Part shown: positions 1 to 10,418 of the stretch, piece after piece | How the letters are laid out: each line of letters opens with the position of its first letter | How positions within the stretch are numbered: position 1 is the first letter of the stretch | Assembly: GCA_020073545.1 (NCBI GenBank) | Contig: JAIQEZ010000003.1 | Span: forward strand, 29,579-93,578 | DNA length: 64,000 nt | Reading direction: 5' to 3' | DNA from: Terriglobia bacterium | Lineage (GTDB): Bacteria > Acidobacteriota > Terriglobia > UBA7540 | Notes under the pieces: generated by a model | Told to the model about the DNA's origin: nothing | The model's database searches: none | What the model saw: the letters and a program-made list of their open reading frames with translations, nothing else | Made by a program: the position numbers and the translations under genes

Positions 1-291
1 TTCTTTTCTCCTCAGGCCCAACGACAAACCCAGGGTAGCATGAGGGTCGTGCCCCCCTTCAGAGGCCTCCCCGAAATGTTATCCGGAATTTGCATTGTGA
101 TTTCCTGCCCCCCTTAATATACAACAGACCGCCTCCGTGTGCAACGCTTCAACCCAGCTTCTCCACGCTGGGTGGCTCTAGCGGCCTCGGAGAAGGGGAG
201 TTGCGCCTCTCCCTGAGAATCAGAAAACCCGAAGCGGCGGTTTTTCCGATCGATTGCCCCGACACTCATCCTACCCGGAGAGTCCTGCCCG

Positions 292-981
292 CTAGTCTTC
301 ATCGATGGCAGTTCTTCTTGCCGCGCGCGCGGCCAAATGGTCCCGGCCGGCCTTTACAAAGCCCAGGAACCGGCGGGCCAGTTCGCCAATCCGGTCCTGC
401 TGGCGACGGTGGATCGCGTCAGGAGGGATCAGTTCCCGGCCAACGCCGAGTGCTACTGCCCCCGCAAGGATAAAATTGGACGCATTCTGTTGATTCACGC
501 CCCCTGAGGCAATCAGGGGAATGTGAGGGAACATCCGATGGAGGGATCCTATGTAGTTTTCACCGCCAATCTGGGCGCACGGAACGACCTTGACGAAATC
601 CGCATTCGCCCCCCAGGCGGTGATAACCTCCGTGGGGGTTAGTGTCCCCGGAACCACGACGACACTCTGACTCACCGCGAACTCGATCACGGCAGGATGG
701 AGTCCGTCACAGGTCAAGAACTGTGCTCCGGCCTCAAGACAATGGAGTGCGCCTGCCGCGTGTGTCACACCGCCCGCCCCCACGACCATGCGGGGATGGT
801 TCTTCACCAGGTGCGAGATGACCTTGGTGGCTTGGGGCAGGGTCAGGGGGATTTCTATGACGACAATCCCTCCTTCCGCGACCGCCTGAGCGGCAAAAAG
901 GGCGTCCTCCTCCGAGGACACGCGAACCGCGGCAATAATGCCGGTTTCCTCGATCCAGCCCCTCACCGCGTGCTTCTTCAC
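292..981 (-). CDS. eda: KDPG/KHG aldolase (2-dehydro-3-deoxyphosphogluconate aldolase)
   Basis: ORF 292..1056 contains GIIAAVR...VIEIPLTLP...VGAGGVTHA...DFVKVVPC...IPLIASGGV, typical of the Eda family; likely GTG start near 981, because the longer ORF runs into the tolC-like gene. Confidence 0.85.
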   Translation of the reverse strand: MKKHAVRGWIEETGIIAAVRVSSEEDALFAAQAVAEGGIVVIEIPLTLPQATKVISHLVKNHPRMVVGAGGVTHAAGALHCLEAGAQFLTCDGLHPAVIEFAVSQSVVVVPGTLTPTEVITAWGANADFVKVVPCAQIGGENYIGSLHRMFPHIPLIASGGVNQQNASNFILAGAVALGVGRELIPPDAIHRRQQDRIGELARRFLGFVKAGRDHLAARAARRTAIDED

Positions 982-998
982 TTGGTCATTTCCTTTCC

Positions 999-2291
999 TT
1001 ACGGAAGACTTCTGGTGCCCACCGCCTCGCGCAGTTGCTCCACCGCGAGAAGCCAAGCGGCAAGCGCCTGGCGATACGCAAGTTGTGTGGCGCGATAGCT
1101 GCGCTCGGCATCCAAAAAATCGAGCAGGCTGACGGCACCCCGCTGGTACGCGTATTCGCTGATGTCCCGGTCTTTCTTCGCCCGATCGAGATATCCCGAA
1201 CGGTAGAGCACCACGATCTTATCGCTGGTCTGAAGGTTTTCGTAGGCGTCTCGCACGTCGGTCATCACTTGATTGTTTGCCGACTTTTCCAATTCCTGGG
1301 ACTGCGTGACCGCATGGCGGGTCCGTGCAATTTCGCCCTGGTTGCGATCGAAAATGGGGAGCGGGACGCTCACATAAAAAGTAGTCGTGTTGATGCTGTT
1401 CACATGCGAGTAGTTGGCTTGCACCGTGACGTCCTGCTTCCCATTCGCCTTGGCCAGCAGGTATTGGCTGTTTGCCGCCGTGACCCCTTGCGTCGCCGCC
1501 TTAAGGTCCGGGCGTTGCTGGAGCGCCCTCAACTGGAGATCCTCGAGGTTGCCTTGCACCTTGTTGTATTCAAAGGTCCCCGCCACATCGTAGTTCGCCG
1601 GGACGGATTCGTACCCCAGCAAATTCCGTAGGTCCGAAAGTGCCTGAACCTTCGCGAGCTGAGCCTGCGAAACGTCGTTTTGGAACTGGAGCAGCTGCAG
1701 GTCAATTTTCAGATAGTCATCTTCGCTGATCGCACCTTTATTGTAACGTAGTTCGCTGATGTCGACGGTGCGCTGATAGCTTTGCAGGTCTTCTTGGGCC
1801 AGATCCAACGTCGATCCCGCGAGCTGTACGTTGACGAAGAGCGCGGCCACCTGAAAGGTCAAGGTGCGCTCGTTGTCTGCTACCAGTGACGTTGTGACGG
1901 CCGTCTGGTCCTTGGCAGCCTGAAGGCGGTGCTGACGTTTCTTGCCACGCTCGATCAGGTAGCTGAGGCCCAGGTCGGCCTCCGTTGAGTCGTGGAGGTA
2001 GGTGGAGTTAAAAGAGCCCGGTGCCAAAAATGGCAGGTATTCCCAGTCGGTGAAGAGCACGGGGTTCGGGCGTAGATTCGCTGTAATTTCCTGGTCCTGG
2101 CTCTGCTGGATCGTGGTGCGAGCGGCCAGCAAGCTATGGTTGTGCTGCAGCGCCAGTCGAATGGCGTCGTCAAGCGTGATCTTTATGGGGCCTTGAGCAA
2201 ATGCCGTGCCCGTCATCATGGCGAAGGCCATCCAACCGAGTACGCTGCGCCACCCCTTCCGTAAGGGGGAGTTCACAGATTTATGTCTCAT
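999..2291 (-). CDS. TolC/CzcC-family outer membrane efflux protein
   Basis: Signal peptide, long helical repeats (LDLAQEDLQSYQRTVDISELRYNKGAIS), located after an RND pump gene and overlapping its 3' end. Confidence 0.9.
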   Translation of the reverse strand: MRHKSVNSPLRKGWRSVLGWMAFAMMTGTAFAQGPIKITLDDAIRLALQHNHSLLAARTTIQQSQDQEITANLRPNPVLFTDWEYLPFLAPGSFNSTYLHDSTEADLGLSYLIERGKKRQHRLQAAKDQTAVTTSLVADNERTLTFQVAALFVNVQLAGSTLDLAQEDLQSYQRTVDISELRYNKGAISEDDYLKIDLQLLQFQNDVSQAQLAKVQALSDLRNLLGYESVPANYDVAGTFEYNKVQGNLEDLQLRALQQRPDLKAATQGVTAANSQYLLAKANGKQDVTVQANYSHVNSINTTTFYVSVPLPIFDRNQGEIARTRHAVTQSQELEKSANNQVMTDVRDAYENLQTSDKIVVLYRSGYLDRAKKDRDISEYAYQRGAVSLLDFLDAERSYRATQLAYRQALAAWLLAVEQLREAVGTRSLP

Positions 2292-5200
2292 GGGATTGCT
2301 CCGGGTCCGGGAGCTTGTCCGTGTCCCTCGCGACCCATACGTACAGCGTGGGCAAGATAAAGATGCTCATCGCAAGAGCGGCGATCAGCCCTCCCACGAT
2401 GACGATGGCGAATGGCCTCTGAGAATCGGATCCGATGGCGTGTGACATCGCCGCGGGTATCAGTCCAAAGGTTGCCACAAGCATGGTCATCATGATGGGA
2501 CGAAGTCTGAGGACTGCTCCCTCAATCGCGGACTCCACGATGGTGTAACCGCGAGCACGGAGCTGATTGATATACTCGAGCATGATGACGCCGGTCTGGA
2601 CGGAGACGCCAAAGAGCGCCAGGAACCCTACCCCTGAGGAGACACTGAAATGCGTGCCCGTCAGCAACAGGGCCAGTAAACCACCCAGGGGGGCCACAGT
2701 CACGACGCCAAGAATGAGAAAAGCCCACTTTGCCGAGCGGAACATCGTATAAAGAATAATGAAGATGGCGAGGATAGTTAACGGCACGATGACGGCCAGT
2801 CGCGCCTCGGCACGCTTTTCGCTCTCGTATTCTCCCGCCCACTCGAGGCGATAACCTGGTGGAAACTTCACCTTCTGATTGATCTGGTTGATGGCGTCTC
2901 CGACCGTGCTCCCCAGATCCCGTTCCCGGACGCTAAAGGTTACGGCCACGTAGCGGCTGTTTTGCTCACGGTAGATGTCATAGGCGCCATCCCGAACCTC
3001 CACCATGGTGAGCTGTGCCAGGGAGACTCGCTCTCCCGTCGGGGAAAGCAGGCGAATATTCGAGATTGCTTTCTGGTCCCTGCGATAGGGCTCCTGATAG
3101 CGCACGACCACATCGTATCGCTCCGGACCCTGAAGCACTTCACTCACAGCCTTCCCTCCCACGGCGGTCTCAATGGCGTCCTGGATGTCGGTGACGTTGA
3201 TCCCAAAGCGCGCTGCTGAGCGGCGGTCGACCGTGAAATTGAGATTCGGCTGGCCAACCAAACGATAGACCTTCAGATCCTTGATGCCGGGAATCTTCGA
3301 CATCACATCTGCCACCTCCTGGCCCTTCTCATCGAGAGTCCTCAGGTCGGTGCCGAGAAGCTTCGCTGCAAGGTGGCCCTTTGTGCCGCTCTCCGTTTCA
3401 CCCACGTTGTCTTCAATCGGCTGTGAGAAATTCCAGGTGGCTCCCGGGAGTTTTTCAAGCTCGCGATTCATTGCGGCGATCAACTCGTCTTTGTCTTGAC
3501 GAAACACCGGCCTCCATTGTTCCTTGGGCTTTAGGTCAACGAAATACTCCGTGTTCCCGAATCCTCCGGTGTCGGTTCCGTCGTCCGGCCGCCCTACCTC
3601 TGAAACGACTTTGATCACCTCCGGAAATGACGCCAGAATCAAACGAGTCTGGGTGGTAAAGCGCACGCCTTCCGTGAGGTTCGTGCTGGGCGCCAGGGTG
3701 CCACGCACCCAGATTGCGCCTTCGTCCAGATGCGGTAGGAACTCCGAACCAATGATTCCGCTGAAGCCCAAGAAGCCCGCTACCCCCAGGGCACCCAAAC
3801 CAACACCCACTGTGACCCAACGATGCTCAATGGCCCAGCGCAGTCGCCTTCGATAGAACTCAGTCAGAAAGGCCATGACTGGGTTGTGCGATTCCTTGAC
3901 CCCCTGGCGGAAAAACGCGCTTGCCAGAACAGGTGTAATGAGTATCGAAAACGTCATGGCACCGAGAAGAGCAAAGGCAACCGTCCAAGCCATGGGCCTG
4001 AATAACCTCCCCTCAACTCGCTGCAACGTGAAGATCGGCATATAGGCGGTAATAATGATCGCAATCGCATAGAAAACCGGGCGTTGAACCTCGTGAGCGG
4101 CCTCGCGGATGGTTTCTACGAGCGTTTTAGACCCAGTGCCGTTTTGGCGTCGGGTCATGTGCCGAACGATGTTCTCGACCATAACTACTGCGCCGTCCAC
4201 GACCATGCCGAAATCCAGTGCGCCCAGAGAGAGAAGATTGGCGGGAATTTTGCTCAGATCGAGCCAAATAGAGGCAAACAGCAAAGAGAATGGAATTGTG
4301 CACGCGACGATAAGCGCCGCGCGAACATTCAAAAGAAACAGGAAGAGGATGATCGTCACCAGGACCATCCCTTCGGTCAGGTTATGCAACACCGTGTGCA
4401 GGGTGAAATGAAGAAGATCGCTACGATCGATCATCGGCTCCATCTTCACACCGGGAGGAAGGATGTGGTCGTTGAGTTCTTTCACCTTCGCGTGAAGTGC
4501 CACAAGCGTTGGCGTTGCATCGGCGCCCTTGCGCATCATCACCTGGGCGAAGATGACGTCGTCGTTGTCGACGATTTTTCCGTCGGCACGAAGGATGGCC
4601 TTACCTTCGTGTCCCAATCGAACTTTTGGAGCCTGGGTTACCTCCGCGATGTCCTTCACCCGAAGAGCTGTCCCTGACTTGGTCGTTAGGACGGTCTGCT
4701 CGATGTCTTTCACATTAGTGAAGAGTCCGATCGTGCGGACATTCATCTGCTGTAAGCCGACCTCCACAAAGCTGCCGCCGGCGTTCACGTTGTTACTGGC
4801 CAACTGCTGCTCCACCTGGCCGATACTCAACCCGTAAGACACCAATTTGTTCGGATCGACGCGAACCTGATACTCCCGCGTAGTGCCACCGAAGGTGCTC
4901 ACGTCGACGATATCCGGGACGGATTTGAGTTCCTTTACGATGGTCCAGTCCTGGATGGACCTTAGATCCATGAGGTCGATCTTGGGATTGGTGCTTTTCA
5001 GCGAGTACCAGTAGATCTGGCCAACTGTGCTCCAGTCCGTACCCATGGAGGGCTGAATGCCTGGAGGCAGATCCGCTTGATTCAGCCTTTCCAGAACCTT
5101 TTGCCGGTTCCAGTCGTTGTCCGACTGGTCGTCGAAGATCATGATCACAAAGGAGAGGCCGAAAATGGACTCGGATCGGAGATGCGAGAGATGAGGAATC

Positions 5201-5424
5201 CCGTTCATCTGAATTTCAATGGGGATTGTTACCTGTTGCTCTACCTCCTCTGCCGCCCGACCCGGCCACTGGGTAATGACCGTCACATAGTTGTCCGCGA
5301 TGTCGGGATACGCTTCTACGGGCAGGTTGTGGAAGGAGATCGCACCCCAACCGAGCAATAAAAGTGCAAGCGATATCACCACGAATTTGTTGTTTAACGC
5401 AAAGTCTACAAGCGTGCGAATCAT
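2281..5424 (-). CDS. HME-family RND efflux pump, CzcA/CusA-like
   Basis: 1047 aa; FALNNKFVVI, PVEAYPDI, DFGMVVDGAVVMVENI and other RND motifs. Confidence 0.95.
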   Translation of the reverse strand: MIRTLVDFALNNKFVVISLALLLLGWGAISFHNLPVEAYPDIADNYVTVITQWPGRAAEEVEQQVTIPIEIQMNGIPHLSHLRSESIFGLSFVIMIFDDQSDNDWNRQKVLERLNQADLPPGIQPSMGTDWSTVGQIYWYSLKSTNPKIDLMDLRSIQDWTIVKELKSVPDIVDVSTFGGTTREYQVRVDPNKLVSYGLSIGQVEQQLASNNVNAGGSFVEVGLQQMNVRTIGLFTNVKDIEQTVLTTKSGTALRVKDIAEVTQAPKVRLGHEGKAILRADGKIVDNDDVIFAQVMMRKGADATPTLVALHAKVKELNDHILPPGVKMEPMIDRSDLLHFTLHTVLHNLTEGMVLVTIILFLFLLNVRAALIVACTIPFSLLFASIWLDLSKIPANLLSLGALDFGMVVDGAVVMVENIVRHMTRRQNGTGSKTLVETIREAAHEVQRPVFYAIAIIITAYMPIFTLQRVEGRLFRPMAWTVAFALLGAMTFSILITPVLASAFFRQGVKESHNPVMAFLTEFYRRRLRWAIEHRWVTVGVGLGALGVAGFLGFSGIIGSEFLPHLDEGAIWVRGTLAPSTNLTEGVRFTTQTRLILASFPEVIKVVSEVGRPDDGTDTGGFGNTEYFVDLKPKEQWRPVFRQDKDELIAAMNRELEKLPGATWNFSQPIEDNVGETESGTKGHLAAKLLGTDLRTLDEKGQEVADVMSKIPGIKDLKVYRLVGQPNLNFTVDRRSAARFGINVTDIQDAIETAVGGKAVSEVLQGPERYDVVVRYQEPYRRDQKAISNIRLLSPTGERVSLAQLTMVEVRDGAYDIYREQNSRYVAVTFSVRERDLGSTVGDAINQINQKVKFPPGYRLEWAGEYESEKRAEARLAVIVPLTILAIFIILYTMFRSAKWAFLILGVVTVAPLGGLLALLLTGTHFSVSSGVGFLALFGVSVQTGVIMLEYINQLRARGYTIVESAIEGAVLRLRPIMMTMLVATFGLIPAAMSHAIGSDSQRPFAIVIVGGLIAALAMSIFILPTLYVWVARDTDKLPDPEQSHET

Positions 5425-5462
5425 TTTCTATCCCCGGTCGAAACTTCCTGTTCCTAACACCC

Positions 5463-6602
5463 TCACTGAATATCGATGGTGTTCTGCAGTACGATTGCGT
5501 TTGAGACAACCTGCTGGCCCGGTTCCAGTCCGGACTTAACCTCTTGCATCTGGTTGGGCAATAGGTCGCCGCTAACGATTTCCACGCGGCGAAACCTTCT
5601 ATCCGGCGCGGGCACAAAAACCCAGTCTCGGTCATGCAGATGCATGATCGCGGTAGCCGGAACCTCCGTGTGCATCTCCTTCGTCCGGCCATGGAACTTG
5701 GCCGTCACGAACATGCCCATGCGCATCATTCCAGGATTCTGCACCTCTATGCGGACCTTTGCGGTTCGAATATTGGGATCGAGAATCGCTCCAATGTTGC
5801 TGACATGACCTGTAAACATCCTGTCCGGATAGGCGTTCAGAGTGATTTCGGCCGCGTCGTCAACGTGGACGTTCGGAAGATCGTTTTCGTAAACGTCGCA
5901 GACCACCCAAACGTATGACAGGTCAGAAATTGTAAAAGGGCTGGTGCCTAAAGCCTGCACCCCCGCCGCATTCGTGACTTGTTGGTCGGTGATCACTCCC
6001 GAGACCGGCGCGTTGATGTCCACAACGTTGTTCAGCCGATTGGGGTCGTCGCCGAGCAAGCGGAGATGCTCAGCCGTGGTTTCGAGGTCGACCTTGGCCT
6101 TGTCTTCGGCGTCCTGGACGACCTCAAGATCGCTCTTCGAAATGGCGCCGTGCGCGCACAGATCGTTAGCGCGTTCCAGTTGCGCGCGCGCCAGGACCTC
6201 GTCGGCCACAGCCTTCCGGTAGTCAGAATAGCCGCTGGAGACATCGTCGCTTCGAACGCGCAGCAACAACTGGCCCTTTTGCACCGTATCGCCGAGCCGC
6301 GCGTAAATCCCCACCACGCGGCCGGAAGCCAGCGAGATGACAGGAACGTTCCTAGCGATATCGGGGTTTACCGTGCCCGTGACCACTAACTCCGAGGATG
6401 TAGCCCGCGCGATTGCGGCGGCGAGCGGATACTGCTCAGGATGGTCTACGGTTAAGAAGCTGACGTCCACGCCGGGAACGACTTGGGCGGGAGGTGGCGC
6501 CTCCGCCGCCTGATCTCCGTGCGCTCGGCTGCAGCCGCCAAGAGTCAGGAGGGAAGGGATAGAGATGAGGAGAAGACTAATTTTCAGGCCTTGGCTTTTC
6601 AT
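5463..6602 (-). CDS. HlyD/CusB-type periplasmic adaptor lipoprotein
   Basis: Lipobox LLTLGGC, RND adaptor motifs (GRVVGIYARLGDTVQKGQLLLRV; APVSGVITDQQV); ORF 5463..6614. Confidence 0.92.
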   Translation of the reverse strand: MKSQGLKISLLLISIPSLLTLGGCSRAHGDQAAEAPPPAQVVPGVDVSFLTVDHPEQYPLAAAIARATSSELVVTGTVNPDIARNVPVISLASGRVVGIYARLGDTVQKGQLLLRVRSDDVSSGYSDYRKAVADEVLARAQLERANDLCAHGAISKSDLEVVQDAEDKAKVDLETTAEHLRLLGDDPNRLNNVVDINAPVSGVITDQQVTNAAGVQALGTSPFTISDLSYVWVVCDVYENDLPNVHVDDAAEITLNAYPDRMFTGHVSNIGAILDPNIRTAKVRIEVQNPGMMRMGMFVTAKFHGRTKEMHTEVPATAIMHLHDRDWVFVPAPDRRFRRVEIVSGDLLPNQMQEVKSGLEPGQQVVSNAIVLQNTIDIQ

Positions 6603-6780
6603 AAGGAAGTCCAATCCGCCTCCGAAATCACTCGAACGCTCCCGGCAATCCAGGCGGTAGTGTTCCTCCGAGGCGCAGGGCGATACGCCCAGTTCATAGG
6701 TGAGGGGATTACCGTTGCGGCTGCCCCAAAGCCCGGACCTTGCGTTCGAAGATAGGCACGCGAACTCATCTAATCAGCCC

Positions 6781-8880
6781 CTAGAACTTGACCATTATGG
6801 CAAGTCTGAGGCTTGCTTCGTTCTTCCGAAGATCCGGGAACCAGACACTGCCCAGCCCACCGCCGCAAGCCGCTTCCGCAGCCCCGAGGTCCGATGTCCC
6901 CGACGCGGCACCGCTACTGCAGGCATAAAACTGGGGAGAACCGTTATTGCCGCCAGGAGGCGTAATCCCACCTCGGCCCGACCAATACGGCACATCCGAG
7001 TGGCGATAACCATATTCCGCGCGGAAAGTAATGTACTGTTTGGGCATGTAATCGAAAGTTACCGTGCCGTCCCAGGCATGGAAGCTGGAGCCGGGATTCG
7101 CTGGAAAGTAGGGCGATCCGGAGATAGCATCCGCTCCATTAATGGGCGGGAGCAGTGTAAGATAGCGCCCCGGATTGCTCATCTGGCCGCCGCCGAGCGT
7201 TATGCCGTACAGGTCCTTTTTGAACCAGAAGCGGTTGTACGCCATCCAACCCAGAAAGGCCTGCTTGGGGCCACCTTTCCCGCCGTGGCAACTCACCCCT
7301 CCACCGTATTCACATCCCAGGTCGCCCGTAAAGGAGAACGCCATCTTGTCGAGGGTTTTCTTCGGTCTGTCATAATATTTGACCTCGATGCTGTCGTCGG
7401 TGTGCAGGCGCGAGCGGCCGATCAGACCCAGCGTGTCTTCGCCCATGCCGTAATTGTTGAAGACCGTCGAAAGCCACGGCTTCGGACGCCACAAAATCTG
7501 CCCTCCCAGGCCCGGTGTGGTGCCGAACCTGGCATAGGATTGCCATCCGTTGATGAACCATGGCTCAATTTTCAGCTTGTCGGTGGGGAACCACTGCACC
7601 CGCACGCCATTGAAAAACCATGGGGTGTTCGAGGAAACATACGAGGGTTGGTAAGCCCAGTTATCGAAGTTGTAATAGCTGAAAAGGCCGATGTACGACA
7701 CGAAGATTCCGGCGTCGAGGTTCAGCCCATGGTTTACGTTGAAGTGGTACCCGCCATAGGCCTCCGATACGTATTTGTAGGCGCCGCGGAGGTCCCATTG
7801 GCCTCGTCCGGGGCTGGCGTCGTTCCGTGGCGTCGTGACGGCAAACATGCCAAACATGGTCAGGACCCTGCCGCGAACGTTTTGCCAGTGGAAATCGCCG
7901 CCGAAGCTGATCTGCTCCACCTGGACTTCGTTGGACCGGAAGATCTCGCTCGACCCGCCAATCGTGTCATCTTTCGGATGATTGAAACTACTCACAAAGT
8001 GAGTGTCGAATCTGATTTCCGGAGTGAAGAATTTCGAATCGAACACGACGTCTTTGTTGCGGGCGGTGCCGTTTAGCCAAGTCCAGTCCGCGTACGCAAA
8101 AGGCTCAGCCTTGGCTGGCTTCTCGGGTTTGGTCTCTGCACCTGCCGTTTGCACAGCGACAGCGGCGAGGGAAGCCCCGGCTGGCTTGGCGGCCGCTGTC
8201 CCCGGCATGGGGGTGATTGAAAGCACATTGGGGTTCTCTGTCGGCGGCAAGGCTGCAGGTCCATCCAGTGAAGCTACGAGTACGGGCATTGCCGGGGCAG
8301 CAGCCTGGGTGGCCCCTTTGTCTGGTCGAACCATAGGCGTGGGCTGAGTCGGGATTGAAGCCTGAGTGACCTCCTTAGCCTCTTTGGCTTCCATAGCCGC
8401 CAGCCGTTGCTCCAATCGGTCGATGCGATCGAGCAGTTGTTTTTCCCGCTCGGTCAGCGATGTCCTGTCCGAGTTCCCGGTCACTGCGGGCGAGGACGGC
8501 TCACTCGACGCCTTGGAACCGTTTGTTGATGCGAGGGTAATATCATTGTGAAGACTCTGCCCAGCCGCGAGTGCTACCGTCGTCGCTGGCGAGCTCCCGA
8601 CTCCTTCTTTCTTCGCTGTCAATTGGTAATGTCCTGGTGTAAGGTTTTCGGCGATAAAGGCTCCGTCGCTTCCACTGACCACCGTGCGATCCGTGGTTTC
8701 TTCCACGCTGTGCAGAACAACCTGCACTTCTGGCAGTGGCAGCCCACTACGGTTTCTAGTGACCCCACGAATATCGCCGAACGTCGATTGGCCGAAGGCG
8801 GCGGCACCGGACAACTGCACGGCAACCTGGAACGCGATGCAGGCCGGCAAAAGCACGGTAAGTAGCAGTTTGCGATTCAT
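6781..8880 (-). CDS. Outer-membrane beta-barrel (porin-like) protein with N-terminal carboxypeptidase-regulatory-like domain and coiled coil
   Basis: MNRKLLLTVLLPACIAFQ signal peptide; GDIRGVTRNRSGLPLPEVQVVLHS CarboxypepD_reg-like; coiled coil EREKQLLDRIDRLEQRLAAMEAKEAK; aromatic-rich beta-barrel C-terminus ending in F. Confidence 0.75.
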   Translation of the reverse strand: MNRKLLLTVLLPACIAFQVAVQLSGAAAFGQSTFGDIRGVTRNRSGLPLPEVQVVLHSVEETTDRTVVSGSDGAFIAENLTPGHYQLTAKKEGVGSSPATTVALAAGQSLHNDITLASTNGSKASSEPSSPAVTGNSDRTSLTEREKQLLDRIDRLEQRLAAMEAKEAKEVTQASIPTQPTPMVRPDKGATQAAAPAMPVLVASLDGPAALPPTENPNVLSITPMPGTAAAKPAGASLAAVAVQTAGAETKPEKPAKAEPFAYADWTWLNGTARNKDVVFDSKFFTPEIRFDTHFVSSFNHPKDDTIGGSSEIFRSNEVQVEQISFGGDFHWQNVRGRVLTMFGMFAVTTPRNDASPGRGQWDLRGAYKYVSEAYGGYHFNVNHGLNLDAGIFVSYIGLFSYYNFDNWAYQPSYVSSNTPWFFNGVRVQWFPTDKLKIEPWFINGWQSYARFGTTPGLGGQILWRPKPWLSTVFNNYGMGEDTLGLIGRSRLHTDDSIEVKYYDRPKKTLDKMAFSFTGDLGCEYGGGVSCHGGKGGPKQAFLGWMAYNRFWFKKDLYGITLGGGQMSNPGRYLTLLPPINGADAISGSPYFPANPGSSFHAWDGTVTFDYMPKQYITFRAEYGYRHSDVPYWSGRGGITPPGGNNGSPQFYACSSGAASGTSDLGAAEAACGGGLGSVWFPDLRKNEASLRLAIMVKF

Positions 8881-9005
8881 AGAGTGGTCTCCCTTTTGGA
8901 TTTCCAGTGGATGCGAGCCAGACCTAACCCTGGCGTGATCGGACTCGCCGGGTTTGTGCTGCAAAGCCCGACTTCGACGGTTGTCTCGAGATGTAACGCT
9001 CTCCT

Positions 9006-9395
9006 TCACTTCTGGGTGCTCCTTTCAGCTTCCTTGGCTTGTTCCAAGTGCTTTGCAGCTTTTGCCAAGGCTTGGTCTGATGCCCATTGGTAATAATCCG
9101 CGAGTTGGTTGGCGTTCTGGTAAGGGGTGGGATACTTCTTCGGATAGTTATTCGCATGTTCCAAGTAGTAGTTGGCCAGGTCTTGTTCTTGCTTTGCTTT
9201 TTCCCGGAGATTTTTTGCCTCTTCCTGAAAGTAGGCGGCGATGCGCTGATGATCTTCTGGAGTTCTAGCGGTCTTGAGAGCAGACCTCAGCTCTTTTTTG
9301 TTTGCAATCGCCTGGGGTGCGGGAAGACTCCAAGCGATTCCGGCATAAACCAACATCACAGTCACAAACATTCGGAAGGTCAAATTGATAAACAT
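9006..9395 (-). CDS. Small secreted helical protein of unknown function
   Basis: N-terminal signal peptide, Ala/Glu/Lys-rich heptad pattern, operon position upstream of the efflux genes. Confidence 0.6.
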   Translation of the reverse strand: MFINLTFRMFVTVMLVYAGIAWSLPAPQAIANKKELRSALKTARTPEDHQRIAAYFQEEAKNLREKAKQEQDLANYYLEHANNYPKKYPTPYQNANQLADYYQWASDQALAKAAKHLEQAKEAERSTQK

Positions 9396-9722
9396 CTCCG
9401 TGGTCCTTTCCTCGGGCCCTCTCCGCGGACATCACTCCAGTCCCTCGCCCGGACGTGCCTCGCGTGACATCGAACGAACGGCAAATATCAAGGAGCCTCT
9501 GGCAGAGCCTTTTTCCGTCACTGCCTCCGCGAGTTTGCTGCGAGCCCTCATAGGTGAAGAGTAGGAGGTTTCTCATAAAGAAGGCATAGAGAAGAAATAA
9601 GGATTCTGCAAAGAGAACATAAATTGTTTGTAGGGTGGGGGACTCTTTTGACGTGACCGGGGAGGGTGTCCCAGGGGCCACTGGAGGTAAATGGCGAGTC
9701 GAGAATCCAAACACTCAGAAGC

Positions 9723-9799
9723 TGGCGGGGACGACGGGATTCGAACCCGCGACCTCATGCGTGACAGGCATGCGTTCTAACCAACTGAACTACGTCCCC
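9723..9799 (-). tRNA. tRNA-Asp (GTC)
   Basis: Minus strand GGGGACGTAGTTCAGTTGGTTAGAACGCATGCCTGTCACGCATGAGGTCGCGGGTTCGAATCCCGTCGTCCCCGCCA; cloverleaf, CCA encoded. Confidence 0.95.
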
Positions 9800-9809
9800 G
9801 CTGACAACT

Positions 9810-9910
9810 AGTAGGCAGTACGCAGGAAGCAGTAGGCAGACGCCACCCTCTCTGAGCCTACTGAAAGCGACCCTCACCCACTGCCGGCTGCCTTCCGCTT
9901 ACTGCCCACT
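9810..9910. repeat. Imperfect 30-bp inverted repeat filling the tRNA-Asp/tRNA-Val spacer
   Basis: agtaggcagtacgcaggaagcagtaggcag versus reverse complement of ctgccggctgccttccgcttactgcccact, 23/30 matches. Confidence 0.7.
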
Positions 9911-9916
9911 TGGGTC

Positions 9917-9993
9917 TGGTGGGCGGTATCCGGCTCGAACGGATGACCTTCTGCTTGTAAGGTAGACGCTCTGACCAACTGAGCTAACCGCCC
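9917..9993 (-). tRNA. tRNA-Val (TAC)
   Basis: Minus strand GGGCGGTTAGCTCAGTTGGTCAGAGCGTCTACCTTACAAGCAGAAGGTCATCCGTTCGAGCCGGATACCGCCCACCA. Confidence 0.95.
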
Positions 9994-10117
9994 GGCGCCG
10001 ATTCGAAGGGAGGCTGAACTCCTCTGCCAAGCCCTCAGCACGCGAATCTTGACAGTTCCAATCTATGGAATATACACTAGCCTGCTTTGAGCGTCAAGGA
10101 AGAGCGCTTACCGTCCT

Positions 10118-10396
10118 ATGCAGTTCCCGCGTGAATACGTGGCCTACATGGCCAAACAGGTTCTCAAACGCCTCACTAAGGCCGACCTGATCCAATATGA
10201 CCAACCCGACTACGTCACAGAGGTAATGGCCCAGGTGATGCTGGATGAGTTGAGCGTCGAGGACCGCATTAATGACGAGGTGCGGAAAATTCTGGAACAG
10301 TATGGCGACGAGATGAAGCAGATGGGTGCGACCTACGAAGAGGCCTTCAAAATCGTCAAGAAACAGCTCGTGCGGGATCGAAAAGTCATTCTCTGA
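10118..10396 (+). CDS. DUF507 family protein
   Basis: 92 aa, MQFPREYVAYMAKQVLKRL... matches the DUF507 pattern. Confidence 0.8.
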   Translation: MQFPREYVAYMAKQVLKRLTKADLIQYDQPDYVTEVMAQVMLDELSVEDRINDEVRKILEQYGDEMKQMGATYEEAFKIVKKQLVRDRKVIL

Positions 10397-10418
10397 CCCG
10401 GATAGGTGCACCGCCGCG

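Noticed and set aside
6700-8076. 458-aa + strand ORF
   Set aside because: Lies antisense to the porin-like gene, with GC-driven shadow composition and no recognisable motif.
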